Origin: Paraburkholderia nodosa DSM 21604
GTDB taxonomy: Bacteria; Pseudomonadota; Gammaproteobacteria; Burkholderiales; Burkholderiaceae
Direction: 5' to 3'
NCBI RefSeq assembly: GCF_000519185.1
Contig: NZ_JAFA01000020.1
Location: forward strand, 98,876-162,875
DNA length: 64,000 nucleotides
The notes beneath the pieces were generated by a model. It was given only the letters and a program-made list of their open reading frames with translations, was not told the origin of the DNA and did no database searches. The stretch's first letter is position 1. Each line of letters opens with the position of its first letter. Below, one piece after another: positions 24,281-33,270 of the stretch. The position numbers and the translations under genes were made by a program.

Positions 24281-25702
24281 ATGCAGATCATCGACAAGAT
24301 CTATATCGACGGCGCGTTCGTCATGCCGCACGGCGAGGAGTCCTTCGACCTCTTCAACCCCGCGACCGAGGCCGTGATCGGCCGCGTCCGCCTCGCCGAC
24401 GCGGCGGACGCGGACGCGGCCATTGCCGCCGCGAAGCGTGCGTTCCCGGCGTTTTCGCGCACCTCGAAAGCGCAGCGCATCGAGATGCTCATGGCGCTGC
24501 ACGAGGCGGTCGTCGCGAGCGAGGACGCGCTCTTCGAAGCGATCGTGCAAGAGTACGGCGCGCCGGTCTCGCGCGGCCGCTGGATGGCGCAGCACGCCTC
24601 CAACGTGCTGCGCGACGCCGCGAAGACGCTGGAAGACTACGCGTTCACGCGGCGCGCAGGCACGGCCGAGGTCACCATGCAGCCGCTCGGCGTGGCGGGG
24701 CTGATCACGCCCTGGAACAGCGACGCGGGCTTCATCTGCGGCAAGCTCGCGGCCGCGCTCGCGGCGGGCTGCACGGCCGTCATCAAGCCGAGCGAGATGA
24801 GCGCGATCCAGACGCGCATCGTGACCGAGGCGCTGCATTCGGCGGGCTTGCCTGCGGGCCTCTTCAACATCGTCACGGGCCGCGGCGACGTCGTGGGCGC
24901 ACGCATCGCCGAACACCCCGACGTCGCCAAGATCTCGTTCACGGGTTCGACCGCAGTCGGCAAGACGATCCTGCGCACGGCGGCGGAATCGCTCAAGCGC
25001 GTGACGCTCGAACTGGGCGGCAAGTCGCCAGTCATCGTGCTCGACGACGCGAATTTCGACGAAGCCGTGCCGCTCGCACTGCAGGCAGGCTTCATGAACA
25101 GCGGGCAGGCGTGCATTGCGGGCACGCGCATTCTGGTGCCGCAGTCGCGGCTCGTCGAATTCGAAGCGCGCGTCGGACAGGCCGTGGCGCAGATTCAGGC
25201 GGGCGATCCGCGCGACACGCGCACGAGCGTCGGCCCGATGGTGAGCCAGAAGCAATGGGAGCGCGTGCAGCGCTATATCGGCATCGGCATCCACGAAGGC
25301 GCACGCCTGATTGCGGGCGGCGCGGGGCGGCCCGAGGGTATCGAGTCGGGCTGGTTCGTGCGTCCCACCGTGTTCAGCGGCGTGACGAACGATATGACCA
25401 TCGCGCGCGAGGAGATTTTCGGGCCGGTGCTTTCGATCATCGCGTATCGCGACACGGAGCACGCCATCGAGATCGCCAACGACACGCCCTACGGCCTGCA
25501 AGCCTACGTGCTCTCGCCCGATATCGCGCGTGCACGCCGCGTGGCCGCGCAGATCGAAGCAGGCCGCGTGCTCGTCAACACGCTCGCGCATGAGCCGGCT
25601 GCGCCGTTCGGCGGCTTCAAGCAATCGGGCATCGGGCGCGAATACGGCACCTTCGGGATCGAAGCGTTTCTGGAACCGAAGTCCACGCTCGGCGTGCTTT
25701 GA
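24281..25702 (+). CDS. Aldehyde dehydrogenase (NAD(P)+-dependent)
   Basis: 473 residues from ATG 24281, ribosome site TGGAGCAACC. Typical ALDH fold: Asn in LITPWNSDAGF (active-site Asn), KPSEMSA, FTGSTAVGKTI, catalytic Glu in LELGGKSP, catalytic Cys in GFMNSGQACIAGTRI, and EEIFGPVLSI. It oxidises an aldehyde to the acid in the cytosol. Substrate unknown; the divergent LysR presumably controls it. The frame is open from 24170, but those residues are not family-like. Confidence 0.92.
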   Translation: MQIIDKIYIDGAFVMPHGEESFDLFNPATEAVIGRVRLADAADADAAIAAAKRAFPAFSRTSKAQRIEMLMALHEAVVASEDALFEAIVQEYGAPVSRGRWMAQHASNVLRDAAKTLEDYAFTRRAGTAEVTMQPLGVAGLITPWNSDAGFICGKLAAALAAGCTAVIKPSEMSAIQTRIVTEALHSAGLPAGLFNIVTGRGDVVGARIAEHPDVAKISFTGSTAVGKTILRTAAESLKRVTLELGGKSPVIVLDDANFDEAVPLALQAGFMNSGQACIAGTRILVPQSRLVEFEARVGQAVAQIQAGDPRDTRTSVGPMVSQKQWERVQRYIGIGIHEGARLIAGGAGRPEGIESGWFVRPTVFSGVTNDMTIAREEIFGPVLSIIAYRDTEHAIEIANDTPYGLQAYVLSPDIARARRVAAQIEAGRVLVNTLAHEPAAPFGGFKQSGIGREYGTFGIEAFLEPKSTLGVL

Positions 25703-25727
25703 CGCGCCGCTAAGCGCATCAAAATAC

Positions 25728-25761
25728 AAACGCCCCGGTTGTGCTGCTGACCGGGGCGTTT
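25728..25761. terminator. Bidirectional intrinsic terminator
   Basis: Twelve-base perfect arms AAACGCCCCGGT and ACCGGGGCGTTT around a 10-base loop, between the convergent aldehyde dehydrogenase and chemotaxis genes. It serves both strands, though the T-runs are short. Confidence 0.8.
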
Positions 25762-25795
25762 GAACTGCGCTTTAGCGCGCGACATCAGAAGACCA

Positions 25796-27529
25796 TCAGA
25801 AGGTCTGCCAGTCGTCATCGGACGTGGCCGTTGCCGGTTCACGGCGTTCCGCCTTCGGCGCGGGCGCAGCGGGAGCGCGCACGGGCGCGGGCCTCGAAGG
25901 TGCGGGACGCCTGGCCGTTGCGCTCGCAACGACCCTCGCCACCGGCGCGATGCTCGTCGTTGCCGCACGCCCCGCCGAACCGATGTTGAACACCGAGACC
26001 AGCTCGCGCAACGCCGCTGCCTGCGAGGACATCGACTGCGCCGCCGCCGACGCTTCCTCGACGAGCGCCGCGTTCTGCTGCGTAACCTCGTCCATCTGCG
26101 TGACGGCCTGGTTGACCTGCTCGATGCCGGTGCGCTGCTCGCCCGAGGCCGCCGAAATCTCGTTCATCAGGTCGGCAACGCGCTTGACCGATTGCACGAT
26201 CTCACCCATCGTGCGGCCCGCGTCGTCCACGAGCGCCGTGCCGTTGTTCACGCGCTCGACCGATACGCCGATGAGCTCCTTGATTTCGCGCGCCGCCGTC
26301 GCGCTGCGCTGCGCGAGCGTGCGCACTTCGCCGGCCACCACCGCGAAGCCGCGGCCCTGTTCGCCTGCACGCGCCGCTTCCACGGCTGCGTTGAGCGCCA
26401 GGATGTTGGTCTGGAATGCGATGCCCTCGATCACCGAGATGATCTGCGCGACCTGCTCGGAGCTGTTCGCGATGTCGCGCATCGTCTCGACCACGCGGCC
26501 CACCACTTCGCCGCCGCGCGTGGCCGTTTGCGAAGCCTGGCCCGCCAGCGTGTTGCCCTGGGTCGCGTTGTCGGCGTTCTGCTTGACGGTCGCCGTCAGC
26601 TCTTCCATGCTCGCCGCCGTTTCTTCGAGCGAAGCGGCCTGCTCTTCGGTGCGCTGGCTCAGATCGGTGTTGCCCGCCGCGATCTGCGCAGAGGCCGTGG
26701 CAATGCCTTCACTGCCCGTGCGCACGCGGCCCACCAGGTCGACGAGCCGCTCGTTCATGTGACGCAGCGCGCCGAGCAACTGGGCCGCCTCGTCGGTGCC
26801 GTCCACGTCGATGCGTGCGGTCAGATCGCCGCGCGCCACCGTTTCGGCCACGTCCACGGCCCGGGCGATCGGGCCCGTGATCGAACGCGTGATGAAGAGC
26901 GCAATCGTCGCGCCGAAGCCAATGGCGATCACGATCAACGCGATGGTCCAGGCGACCGCGCTGTGGTACGCCGCCTTCGCCGTGGCGACTTCGGCGGTCG
27001 AGCCATTGTGATTGAGGGTCACGTCCTGGTTGATGAGATCCATGACCGATTGAAACGATTGCGCGGACGCAGTCGAAACGGCGGCGCGCGCTTCGGCCGA
27101 GCCTCCGTCAGCCGAATTGGCGAGCGCCTCGACCTTCTTGTCGTCGTCCACATAGTGCGACCAGGCCGTGCCGATCGACTCGAACAAGCGGCGTTCTTCG
27201 GGCGAGGAGACCAGCTTCTGATAGCCGTCCAGCATGGTGCCGAACTGGCTGATCATCTGGGCATGACGGTCGTGCAGCGAGGCCTTCTCGCTGGCGTCGC
27301 TGGCGATCAGCATGCGCAGCGACGTGCGACGCACGTCCTGCGCCTGATTGCGCATATTGCCGAGCGTCTCGACGCTGGGCAGCCAGTCCGTGGCGATTTC
27401 CTGCGTGCCGTCGAAGATGCGCGACGCCTGCAGCAGCCCGATCCCGCCCACTGCGCCGAGCAGGAGCAACACAATGGCAAAGCCCGCGCCGAGACGCGGG
27501 CCGATTTTGATTCTGGTAAGGAATGACAT
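25796..27529 (-). CDS. Methyl-accepting chemotaxis protein
   Basis: 577 residues from ATG 27529 (MSFLTRIKIGPRLGAGFAIV); upstream in-frame starts up to 27577 are possible. TM1 (about 15-32), a periplasmic four-helix-bundle ligand domain (about 35-190), TM2 (AWTIALIVIAIGFGATIALF), HAMP, then the signalling hairpin (EEQAASLEETAASMEELTAT; VVAGEVRTLAQRSATAAREI). A Pro/Ala-rich linker ends in DDDWQTF, a C-terminal pentapeptide like the NWETF that tethers CheR. Ligand unknown. Monocistronic. Confidence 0.92.
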   Translation of the reverse strand: MSFLTRIKIGPRLGAGFAIVLLLLGAVGGIGLLQASRIFDGTQEIATDWLPSVETLGNMRNQAQDVRRTSLRMLIASDASEKASLHDRHAQMISQFGTMLDGYQKLVSSPEERRLFESIGTAWSHYVDDDKKVEALANSADGGSAEARAAVSTASAQSFQSVMDLINQDVTLNHNGSTAEVATAKAAYHSAVAWTIALIVIAIGFGATIALFITRSITGPIARAVDVAETVARGDLTARIDVDGTDEAAQLLGALRHMNERLVDLVGRVRTGSEGIATASAQIAAGNTDLSQRTEEQAASLEETAASMEELTATVKQNADNATQGNTLAGQASQTATRGGEVVGRVVETMRDIANSSEQVAQIISVIEGIAFQTNILALNAAVEAARAGEQGRGFAVVAGEVRTLAQRSATAAREIKELIGVSVERVNNGTALVDDAGRTMGEIVQSVKRVADLMNEISAASGEQRTGIEQVNQAVTQMDEVTQQNAALVEEASAAAQSMSSQAAALRELVSVFNIGSAGRAATTSIAPVARVVASATARRPAPSRPAPVRAPAAPAPKAERREPATATSDDDWQTF

Positions 27530-27677
27530 GGGGACGCCGTAGTGAGAGGTCATCCCTATTGACGACATCGACGCCAAAAAATTAAGTCAATGTTGCAAAT
27601 ATAACAATGCGTAAGGAAGGCGCACCGAGCGAACGATCGGTCTCTTTTCATATGATTAGGAACCCGTATCAATTGCT

Positions 27678-28583
27678 TCAGAGACTCGCCACCCATACTC
27701 CGACCCGCGCGATCGCCGCATCGCGCTGCGCAGAACTCGCGTGCGTCGCGCCCGTCAGATAGGTCGTGACGAGGATGGGCGCGCGCCCGGTGGGCCAAAC
27801 AATGGCCACATCGTTCGCCGTGCCCCGGTCGCCCGTGCCGGTCTTGTCGCCCACGCGCCAGTCCTTCGGCAGGCCCGCGCGCAAACGCGCGTCACCGGTC
27901 TTGTTGGCGACGAGCCATGCAATGAGCTGCTCGCGCGATGCCGCAGAAAGACGCTCGCCCAGCAGCAGTTCGCGCAGGTTCGCGACCATGGCGGCGGGCG
28001 TGGTCGTATCGCGCGGATCGCCTGGGATCGCTTCGTTGAGCGTGGTCTCGTTGCGGTCGAGGCGCGTTACGGGGTCGCCAATGCTGCGCGCGAAAGTGGT
28101 GATCGCCGAAGGGCCGCCAATGCTCTCCAGCAGCAGGTTGGCCGCCGTGTTGTCGCTGCGCGTGAGCGCGGCTTCGCACAGTTCGGCGACCGTCATGCCT
28201 TCGCCACCCGCGCGCGGTCCGCTCACCGGCGAATACGACACGACTTGCGCAGGCGTATACACGACCTTGCGCGCGAGGTCTTCCTTGCCGTGATCCTTGC
28301 GCGTCAGCACGGCCGATGCGAGCAACACCTTGAACGTGCTGCACATCGGAAAGCGCTCGTGCATGCGCCACCCGCGCACGTGTCCGTTCGCCGTATCGAG
28401 CATCGCCACGCCGAGACGCCCGCCTGCCTGCGCCTCGATGGCGGCGAGCTGCTTTTCCAGCGTGCCCGCGGGCGCAGCGCCCGCTTCCGCCGCCTGCCCC
28501 ACCGTTGCGCCGAATGCCTGAGATGCAACGCCAGCTATCGCGCTGCCTAACATCGTCATCGTGAATCTACGTCGCGTAATCAT
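27678..28583 (-). CDS. Class A beta-lactamase (Burkholderia PenA-like)
   Basis: 301 residues from ATG 28583, ribosome site GGGAGAGGTC. Starts MITRRRFTMTMLGSAIAGVA, a twin-arginine export signal. Active-site motifs in order: CSTFK (Ser70, Lys73, with Cys69 before the Ser as in carbapenem-tolerant and PenA-type enzymes), SDN (130-132), ETTLNEA (Glu166) and DKTGTGDRGTAND (Lys234-Thr-Gly). Hydrolyses beta-lactams in the periplasm. It is divergent from an AmpR-like LysR gene 97 bases away, so inducible expression is expected. Confidence 0.93.
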   Translation of the reverse strand: MITRRRFTMTMLGSAIAGVASQAFGATVGQAAEAGAAPAGTLEKQLAAIEAQAGGRLGVAMLDTANGHVRGWRMHERFPMCSTFKVLLASAVLTRKDHGKEDLARKVVYTPAQVVSYSPVSGPRAGGEGMTVAELCEAALTRSDNTAANLLLESIGGPSAITTFARSIGDPVTRLDRNETTLNEAIPGDPRDTTTPAAMVANLRELLLGERLSAASREQLIAWLVANKTGDARLRAGLPKDWRVGDKTGTGDRGTANDVAIVWPTGRAPILVTTYLTGATHASSAQRDAAIARVGVWVASL

Positions 28584-28680
28584 GACCTCTCCCAGAAGAG
28601 CCGCCACTATCGCGTGTTCTCCGCGAGGTGACAAACGATGATAAATTGCGCCTTGCCCCAGAAAAACTTATGGCTCAATC

Positions 28681-29559
28681 ATGCGAACGTATCTGCCCCT
28701 CAATGCCTTGCGCGCCTTCGAAACGTCGGCGCGGCACCTGAGCTTCACACGCGCGGCGAGCGAGCTGAACGTCACTCAGGCGGCCGTGAGCCAGCAGGTC
28801 CGCACGCTCGAGGAGCGGCTTGGCGCGACCCTCTTCAAGCGTCTGCCGCGCGGCCTTGCGATCACCGACGAAGGTCTCGCGCTGCGCCCTGTGCTCACCG
28901 ACGCGTTCGACCGCATCGAAGCCGTGTTGCGGCAGTTCGAGGGCGGCCACTTTCACGAGGGGCTGACCGTGGGGGCCGTGGGGACCTTCGCGGTGGGCTG
29001 GTTGATGCCGCGCCTGAAATCGTTTCACGACGCGCATCCGTTCGTCGAGTTGCGCATCATGACGAACAACAATCTCGTCGATCTCGCAGGCGAAGGGCTC
29101 GACTTCGCCATTCGGTTCGGCGACGGCACGTGGCCGGGTTCGCGCGCCGCGAAGCTGTTCGACGCGCCGCTCGCCGCGCTCTGCACGCCCGATATCGCAC
29201 ACCGTCTGCAGCACCCCGCCGACCTCGCCAACGAAAAACTGCTGCGCTCGTATCGCGCCGACGACTGGACGCTCTGGTTCGAAGCCGCCGGGCTCGCGCC
29301 GCGCCCCGTGCGCGGGCCCGTGTTCGATTCGTCGCGCCTCATGGTGGAAGCGGCGATGCAAGGCGCGGGCATCGCGCTCGCCCCGGTTTCGATGTTCGAG
29401 CGCGATCTCGCGGCGGGCAGGCTCGTGCGGCCCTTCGATATCGAGGTGCAGGCCGGCAGCTACTGGCTCACGTCGCAAAAGGGGAAAACGGCGACGCCCG
29501 CCATGCGCGCGTTCAAACAATGGATCGTGAAAGAATCCGGCAGCGGCGAGGATGCGTGA
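28681..29559 (+). CDS. AmpR-like LysR regulator of the beta-lactamase
   Basis: 292 residues starting MRTYLPLNALRAFETSARHL, the AmpR/PenR-type N-terminus, with helix-turn-helix FTRAASELNVTQAAVSQQVR and the AmpR-like SYWLTSQ and FKQWI end. Divergent from the class A beta-lactamase; AmpR proteins activate it in response to cell-wall muropeptides. A longer frame from 28638 is a different frame and not used. Confidence 0.92.
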   Translation: MRTYLPLNALRAFETSARHLSFTRAASELNVTQAAVSQQVRTLEERLGATLFKRLPRGLAITDEGLALRPVLTDAFDRIEAVLRQFEGGHFHEGLTVGAVGTFAVGWLMPRLKSFHDAHPFVELRIMTNNNLVDLAGEGLDFAIRFGDGTWPGSRAAKLFDAPLAALCTPDIAHRLQHPADLANEKLLRSYRADDWTLWFEAAGLAPRPVRGPVFDSSRLMVEAAMQGAGIALAPVSMFERDLAAGRLVRPFDIEVQAGSYWLTSQKGKTATPAMRAFKQWIVKESGSGEDA

Positions 29560-29575
29560 TTGCGTGGTTATCGTG

Positions 29576-30073
29576 CTACGCGTTTGCCTGCGTGAGGCGC
29601 GCGTGAAGCGCTTCGATTTCCGTTTCCGCGAAGACCTCGATGCCGTGCTGGCGCAGCAATGCAGTCGTCACACCTGCGCCCGCGTGCTTGCGGCCCGCGA
29701 AACTGCCATCGTAAATGGCCCGGCTGCCGCACGAGGGGCTGCCATCGGTCAGCAACGCATAGCGGCAGTCGTGCGCGAGCGCCAGTTCTAGCGCGACGCG
29801 TGCGCCTTCGACGAAAAACGCGGAGACGTCCTCGCCGCGCGCGTCGATCACGTGTGCGAGCCCTGCCAGCACAGCGGCGCCCGACGCGGCGTTTGCGATT
29901 TCCGCAGGCAACCTCGGCACGCCGAACCCGCCTGCAACTTCCGGGCAAACGGGCACGAGCCGCCCCTCACACTGCCACTGCTCGATCAGTGCATGCGCAA
30001 CGGTTTTCGCCGAGCCGTCGTATCGAACAGGGCGGCCAAGCAGGCAAGCGCTAACGAGTATTCGGGGGAGCAT
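29576..30073 (-). CDS. DUF523 domain protein
   Basis: 165 residues. MLPRILVSACLLGRPVRYDG, CPEVAGGFGVPRLPAEI and LLTDGSPSCGSRAIYDGSF are the family landmarks (YbbK group), with conserved Cys residues that suggest metal or Fe-S binding. Convergent with the AmpR-like gene by 17 bases. Function of the family unknown. Confidence 0.88.
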   Translation of the reverse strand: MLPRILVSACLLGRPVRYDGSAKTVAHALIEQWQCEGRLVPVCPEVAGGFGVPRLPAEIANAASGAAVLAGLAHVIDARGEDVSAFFVEGARVALELALAHDCRYALLTDGSPSCGSRAIYDGSFAGRKHAGAGVTTALLRQHGIEVFAETEIEALHARLTQANA

Positions 30074-30109
30074 GCGCGATGAGAGTCTGTTGCACGAATG
30101 CCCCGCATT

Positions 30110-31153
30110 TTACGCGCCGAAGTCGAGCAACACCTTGCAGGTTTCGCGAGGATTGTGCTCCGCCAGCTCGAACGCGCTGCTCACCTCGCGAAAATCCACC
30201 TTATGCGTGATGATCGATTCCGGCGTGACGAGCCCACGCTCGAGCCAGTCGATCACAGTCGGGAACATCGCGCAGTTCAAGCGCGAGGCGCACAACGTGA
30301 GCTCCTTTTTCGTCAGCTCCTGCTGCGCGATGGCCGAAGGCGTCGACGAAAACCCGAGCAGCCCGATACGCCCCGCGGGCGCCGCGAGCCGCACCGCTTC
30401 TTCGAGGATCGACGGATGGCCCACCGCATCGAAAATCAGCGTTGGGCCGTCTTCCACGCCGCGCGCGCGCAGCGCGTCGGCAAGCGGCTCGTTGCGCGTG
30501 TTGATCGTTTCGTCGGCTTGCGCCCCGCAGCTGCGTGCGAGTTCGAGCCGCTCGTCGAGCTGATCCGTAATGAACGCACGCACGCCGTACACGCGCTTGA
30601 GCACCTGCAGGATCGTGAGCCCTACGGTGCCCGCGCCGTAAATCAGCGCAACGTCGCTGTCCAGCACGCCGGTACGCGCCGTGACGTTCGCCGCCACGGC
30701 AAACGGCTCCACGATTGCCGCGCACGATTGCGCAATACGCTCGGGAATGCGGTACGCGTTGCGCGCGGGCGCGCACACATACTCGCTGAAACCGCCGTCG
30801 CGATGCACGCCCAGCACGACGAGATTACGGCACACGTTCTGCCGCCCGATCTGGCATGCGTGGCAACGCCCACAGCTAATGACGGGATCGACGGCCACGA
30901 GTTCGCCCACGCGCGCGGCATCGACACCCTCGCCCACGGACTCGATGCGGCCCACGAACTCGTGGCCGATGATTCGTGGATACGACACGAACGGATTGTG
31001 CCCGCGATAGATGTGCAGGTCCGAGCCACAGATGCCCGCATAACGCACCCGTACACGCACCTCTCCCGCTGCGGGCGTGGGCGTGGGCATCTCGCGCACG
31101 GCGAGGCTGTTCGGTCGATCGACGACGACGCTCAACATAGTGGACGCTTCCAT
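30110..31153 (-). CDS. RspB-like zinc-dependent dehydrogenase
   Basis: About 347 residues from ATG 31153 (31138 is an alternative; 31186 would overlap the preceding gene). Medium-chain dehydrogenase: catalytic zinc site GICGSDLHIYRGHNPFVSYP and GHE; structural zinc site CGRCHACQIGRQNVC; NAD site ALIYGAGTVGLTILQVLKRV. It follows ManD by 20 bases, the order of E. coli rspAB, so it probably oxidises a sugar acid or polyol feeding the pathway (RspB-type enzymes act on L-gulonate or similar). Third gene of the minus-strand arm read from GntR. Confidence 0.85.
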   Translation of the reverse strand: MEASTMLSVVVDRPNSLAVREMPTPTPAAGEVRVRVRYAGICGSDLHIYRGHNPFVSYPRIIGHEFVGRIESVGEGVDAARVGELVAVDPVISCGRCHACQIGRQNVCRNLVVLGVHRDGGFSEYVCAPARNAYRIPERIAQSCAAIVEPFAVAANVTARTGVLDSDVALIYGAGTVGLTILQVLKRVYGVRAFITDQLDERLELARSCGAQADETINTRNEPLADALRARGVEDGPTLIFDAVGHPSILEEAVRLAAPAGRIGLLGFSSTPSAIAQQELTKKELTLCASRLNCAMFPTVIDWLERGLVTPESIITHKVDFREVSSAFELAEHNPRETCKVLLDFGA

Positions 31154-31173
31154 GGATATTTGCTCAGGTATGC

Positions 31174-32382
31174 CTACCAGTTCCACATCGACCCGTCGCG
31201 CAGACGGGCGACCGGCAGATAGGCGCGTTCATAGGGATATTTCGCGGCCAGCGTCTCGTCGATGTCCACGCCGAGCCCCGGCGCGTCGTCCATCACGAGG
31301 AAGCCGTTCTCGAAGCGGTACTGATGCGGGAACACGGCATTCGTGAGCGCGTTGTGCGGCATCAGTTCCTGAATGCCGAAGTTCGGGGCCCACAGGCCGA
31401 AGTTCACGGCGGCCGCCATGCAGACCGGCGAAAGATCGGTGGCGCCATGAAAGCCCGTGCGCACCTGGTACATGGCCGCGTAATCGGCAATGCGGCGCAT
31501 ATGCGTAATGCCGCCCGCATGCACGATGGTCGCGCGGATATAGTCGATCAGCTGTTCGCGTATCAGGTCCTTGCAATCCCAGATCGAGTTGAACACCTCG
31601 CCCACCGCGAGCGGCGTGCTGGTATGGCTGCGGATCAGGCGGAAACTCTCCTGGTTCTCGGCCGGTGTCGCGTCCTCCAGCCAGAAGAGGCGATACGGCT
31701 CCAGGTCGCGGCCGAGCCGCGCGGCCTCGATCGGCGTAAGGCGGTGGTGCGCATCGTGCAGCAGATGCGGGCCGAAGCCCACGGCCTCGCGCACCTTGCG
31801 AAAGAGTTCGGGCGTATGGCGCAGATAGAGCGCCGTGTCCCACGGCTCCTCGGGCGGCAGCCCCTTCTGGGCGGGCTCGTACTCGCCCTTGACCTTGCCC
31901 ACGCCATACACCTTGTCGAGACCGGGCACGCCCGACTGCACGCGTATCGCCTGGTAGCCCTCCTCCACATGCTGGCGCACCGCGTCGATGGCCTCTTCGT
32001 GGTCGCGCCCGTTTGCGTGGCCGTAGACCATCAGCCCTTCGCGGCTCTTGCCGCCCAGCAGCTGATACACGGGCATGTTCGCGAGCTTGCCCTTGATATC
32101 CCAGAGCGCCATGTCGATCGCGGCGATCGCCGTCATCGTGACCGGGCCGCGCCGCCAGTACGCGCCGCGATAGAGGTATTGCCAGATGTCCTCGATATTG
32201 CGCGGGTCGCGGCCCACGAGGCACGGAAACACGTGATCTTCGAGGTACGCGCGCACGGCCAGTTCGCGGCCATTGAGCGTCGCGTCGCCGAGACCGTACA
32301 CGCCTTCGTCGGTCACGATCTTCACGGTCACGAAATTTCGGCCGGGGGAGGTGACGATCGTCTGCAGCCGTTCAATCTTCAA
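31174..32382 (-). CDS. manD: D-mannonate dehydratase (ManD/RspA, enolase superfamily)
   Basis: 402 residues, exactly the family length. All key ManD residues sit at the canonical numbers: Arg147, Tyr159, metal ligands Asp210, Glu236 and Glu262, His212, His312 and Glu339. It dehydrates D-mannonate to 2-keto-3-deoxygluconate with Mg2+. The loop reads FHGATDLSPV, with Ala where the low-activity RspA type has Pro, which favours a true high-activity ManD (from memory of the family). It sits in one arm with a GntR regulator and an RspB-like dehydrogenase, opposite a UxuB-like enzyme and a sugar-acid carrier. Confidence 0.9.
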   Translation of the reverse strand: MKIERLQTIVTSPGRNFVTVKIVTDEGVYGLGDATLNGRELAVRAYLEDHVFPCLVGRDPRNIEDIWQYLYRGAYWRRGPVTMTAIAAIDMALWDIKGKLANMPVYQLLGGKSREGLMVYGHANGRDHEEAIDAVRQHVEEGYQAIRVQSGVPGLDKVYGVGKVKGEYEPAQKGLPPEEPWDTALYLRHTPELFRKVREAVGFGPHLLHDAHHRLTPIEAARLGRDLEPYRLFWLEDATPAENQESFRLIRSHTSTPLAVGEVFNSIWDCKDLIREQLIDYIRATIVHAGGITHMRRIADYAAMYQVRTGFHGATDLSPVCMAAAVNFGLWAPNFGIQELMPHNALTNAVFPHQYRFENGFLVMDDAPGLGVDIDETLAAKYPYERAYLPVARLRDGSMWNW

Positions 32383-32401
32383 TTGCTGTCTCCACTCTCT
32401 T

Positions 32402-33133
32402 TCATTCGACGAAATAGTCGGGCACGCGCGCCTGCACTTCCGGCAGATGCGAGCCCACGCGGTCGATATGGCTCGCCACCGTCGCGCCCAGTTGCGCGAA
32501 GTTGCGCGAAGCGATATGCGCGAGGATCAGCTCGTGTTCGCGCAGCGCGCGCTGCGCATGGTCCGCCACACGGTCGAGCAGCAGCCAGCGCACGCGGTCG
32601 AACTGGCGCTTCATTGGCTGCAGCATTTCCCACACGTGCGAGCGGCCCGCGAATTCGAACAGGCGCCGGTGCATCAGCTCGTCGAGATCGAAAAAGCGGT
32701 CCACGTCGCCGCGCGCGACGGCGTCGCGCTGGTCGTCGACGATCCGGCCGAACTCCGTGAGCTGGTCGGGCGTGATGGTCTGGGCCAGCTGCACGTGGTT
32801 CGCGCATTCGAGCGTGCTGCGCGCGAAGCGCCCCTCTTCGAGCTGCGAAATGGAGATCGGCGCGACGATCGTGCCGACCTTGCGGTAGATGTTCACGAGA
32901 TGTTCGTCGGCGAGTTGCGCAAGCGCTTCGCGCACCGGCGTGCGGCTCACCTGCAGCGCTTCGGCAATCGCGGCCTCGGAAAGGCTGGCGTGCGGCGGCA
33001 GCGCGCCGCGCACGATGGCGTCGCGCAGAAAGGCGTGCACCTGTGGGCGATAAGAAGCGTCGGGGTTGGCGACGAACCCGCTCAGTGCGGCGAGGACGGT
33101 GTCCTCTTGCGGTTCGATGACGGTCTGGCTCAT
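32402..33133 (-). CDS. GntR-family (FadR/FCD subgroup) regulator of sugar-acid catabolism
   Basis: 243 residues from ATG 33133 (MSQTVIEPQEDTVLAALSGF). The alternative ATG at 33163 lies inside the palindrome GTACCATGGTA and has no ribosome site, so it is not preferred. Winged helix ALPPHASLSEAAIAEALQVS, RTPVREALAQLADEHLVNIY; C-terminal FCD domain with metal-ligand His/Asp residues (DLDELMHRRLFEFAGRSHVW). First gene of the minus-strand arm, next to two GTACCATGGTAC sites, so it most likely autoregulates and represses both arms until a uronate or aldonate binds. Confidence 0.88.
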   Translation of the reverse strand: MSQTVIEPQEDTVLAALSGFVANPDASYRPQVHAFLRDAIVRGALPPHASLSEAAIAEALQVSRTPVREALAQLADEHLVNIYRKVGTIVAPISISQLEEGRFARSTLECANHVQLAQTITPDQLTEFGRIVDDQRDAVARGDVDRFFDLDELMHRRLFEFAGRSHVWEMLQPMKRQFDRVRWLLLDRVADHAQRALREHELILAHIASRNFAQLGATVASHIDRVGSHLPEVQARVPDYFVE

Positions 33134-33156
33134 GGCGGGTAACGGGTGACTTGTTT

Positions 33157-33167
33157 GTACCATGGTA
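33157..33167. promoter_or_regulatory. GntR operator, site 1
   Basis: GTACCATGGTA, followed by GCAAA and preceded by TTT, so nearly the full palindrome TTTGTACCATGGTAGCAAA. A perfect version occurs at 33253-33264, 96 bases away centre to centre. Confidence 0.65.
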
Positions 33168-33252
33168 GCAAATACGCTTTACGGTCACTGCATAGTGTTA
33201 ACCCCGATAAAACGAGATAAAACATCGGACTAAGCTTCAGTCATTCGCATAC

Positions 33253-33264
33253 GTACCATGGTAC
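33253..33264. promoter_or_regulatory. GntR operator, site 2
   Basis: Perfect 12-base palindrome GTACCATGGTAC, seven bases before the UxuB-like start codon, so bound repressor would also cover the ribosome site. Same sequence as site 1. Confidence 0.7.
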
Positions 33265-33270
33265 AAAGCA

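Noticed and set aside
24242..25729. Long minus-strand frame opposite the aldehyde dehydrogenase
   Set aside because: Antisense shadow; the plus-strand protein has every ALDH motif.
25760..27526. 588-codon plus-strand frame opposite the chemotaxis protein
   Set aside because: Antisense shadow; the minus strand encodes a complete MCP.
33134..33163. Upstream ATG (33163) for the GntR regulator
   Set aside because: It lies within the operator palindrome and has no ribosome site; 33133 is preferred.
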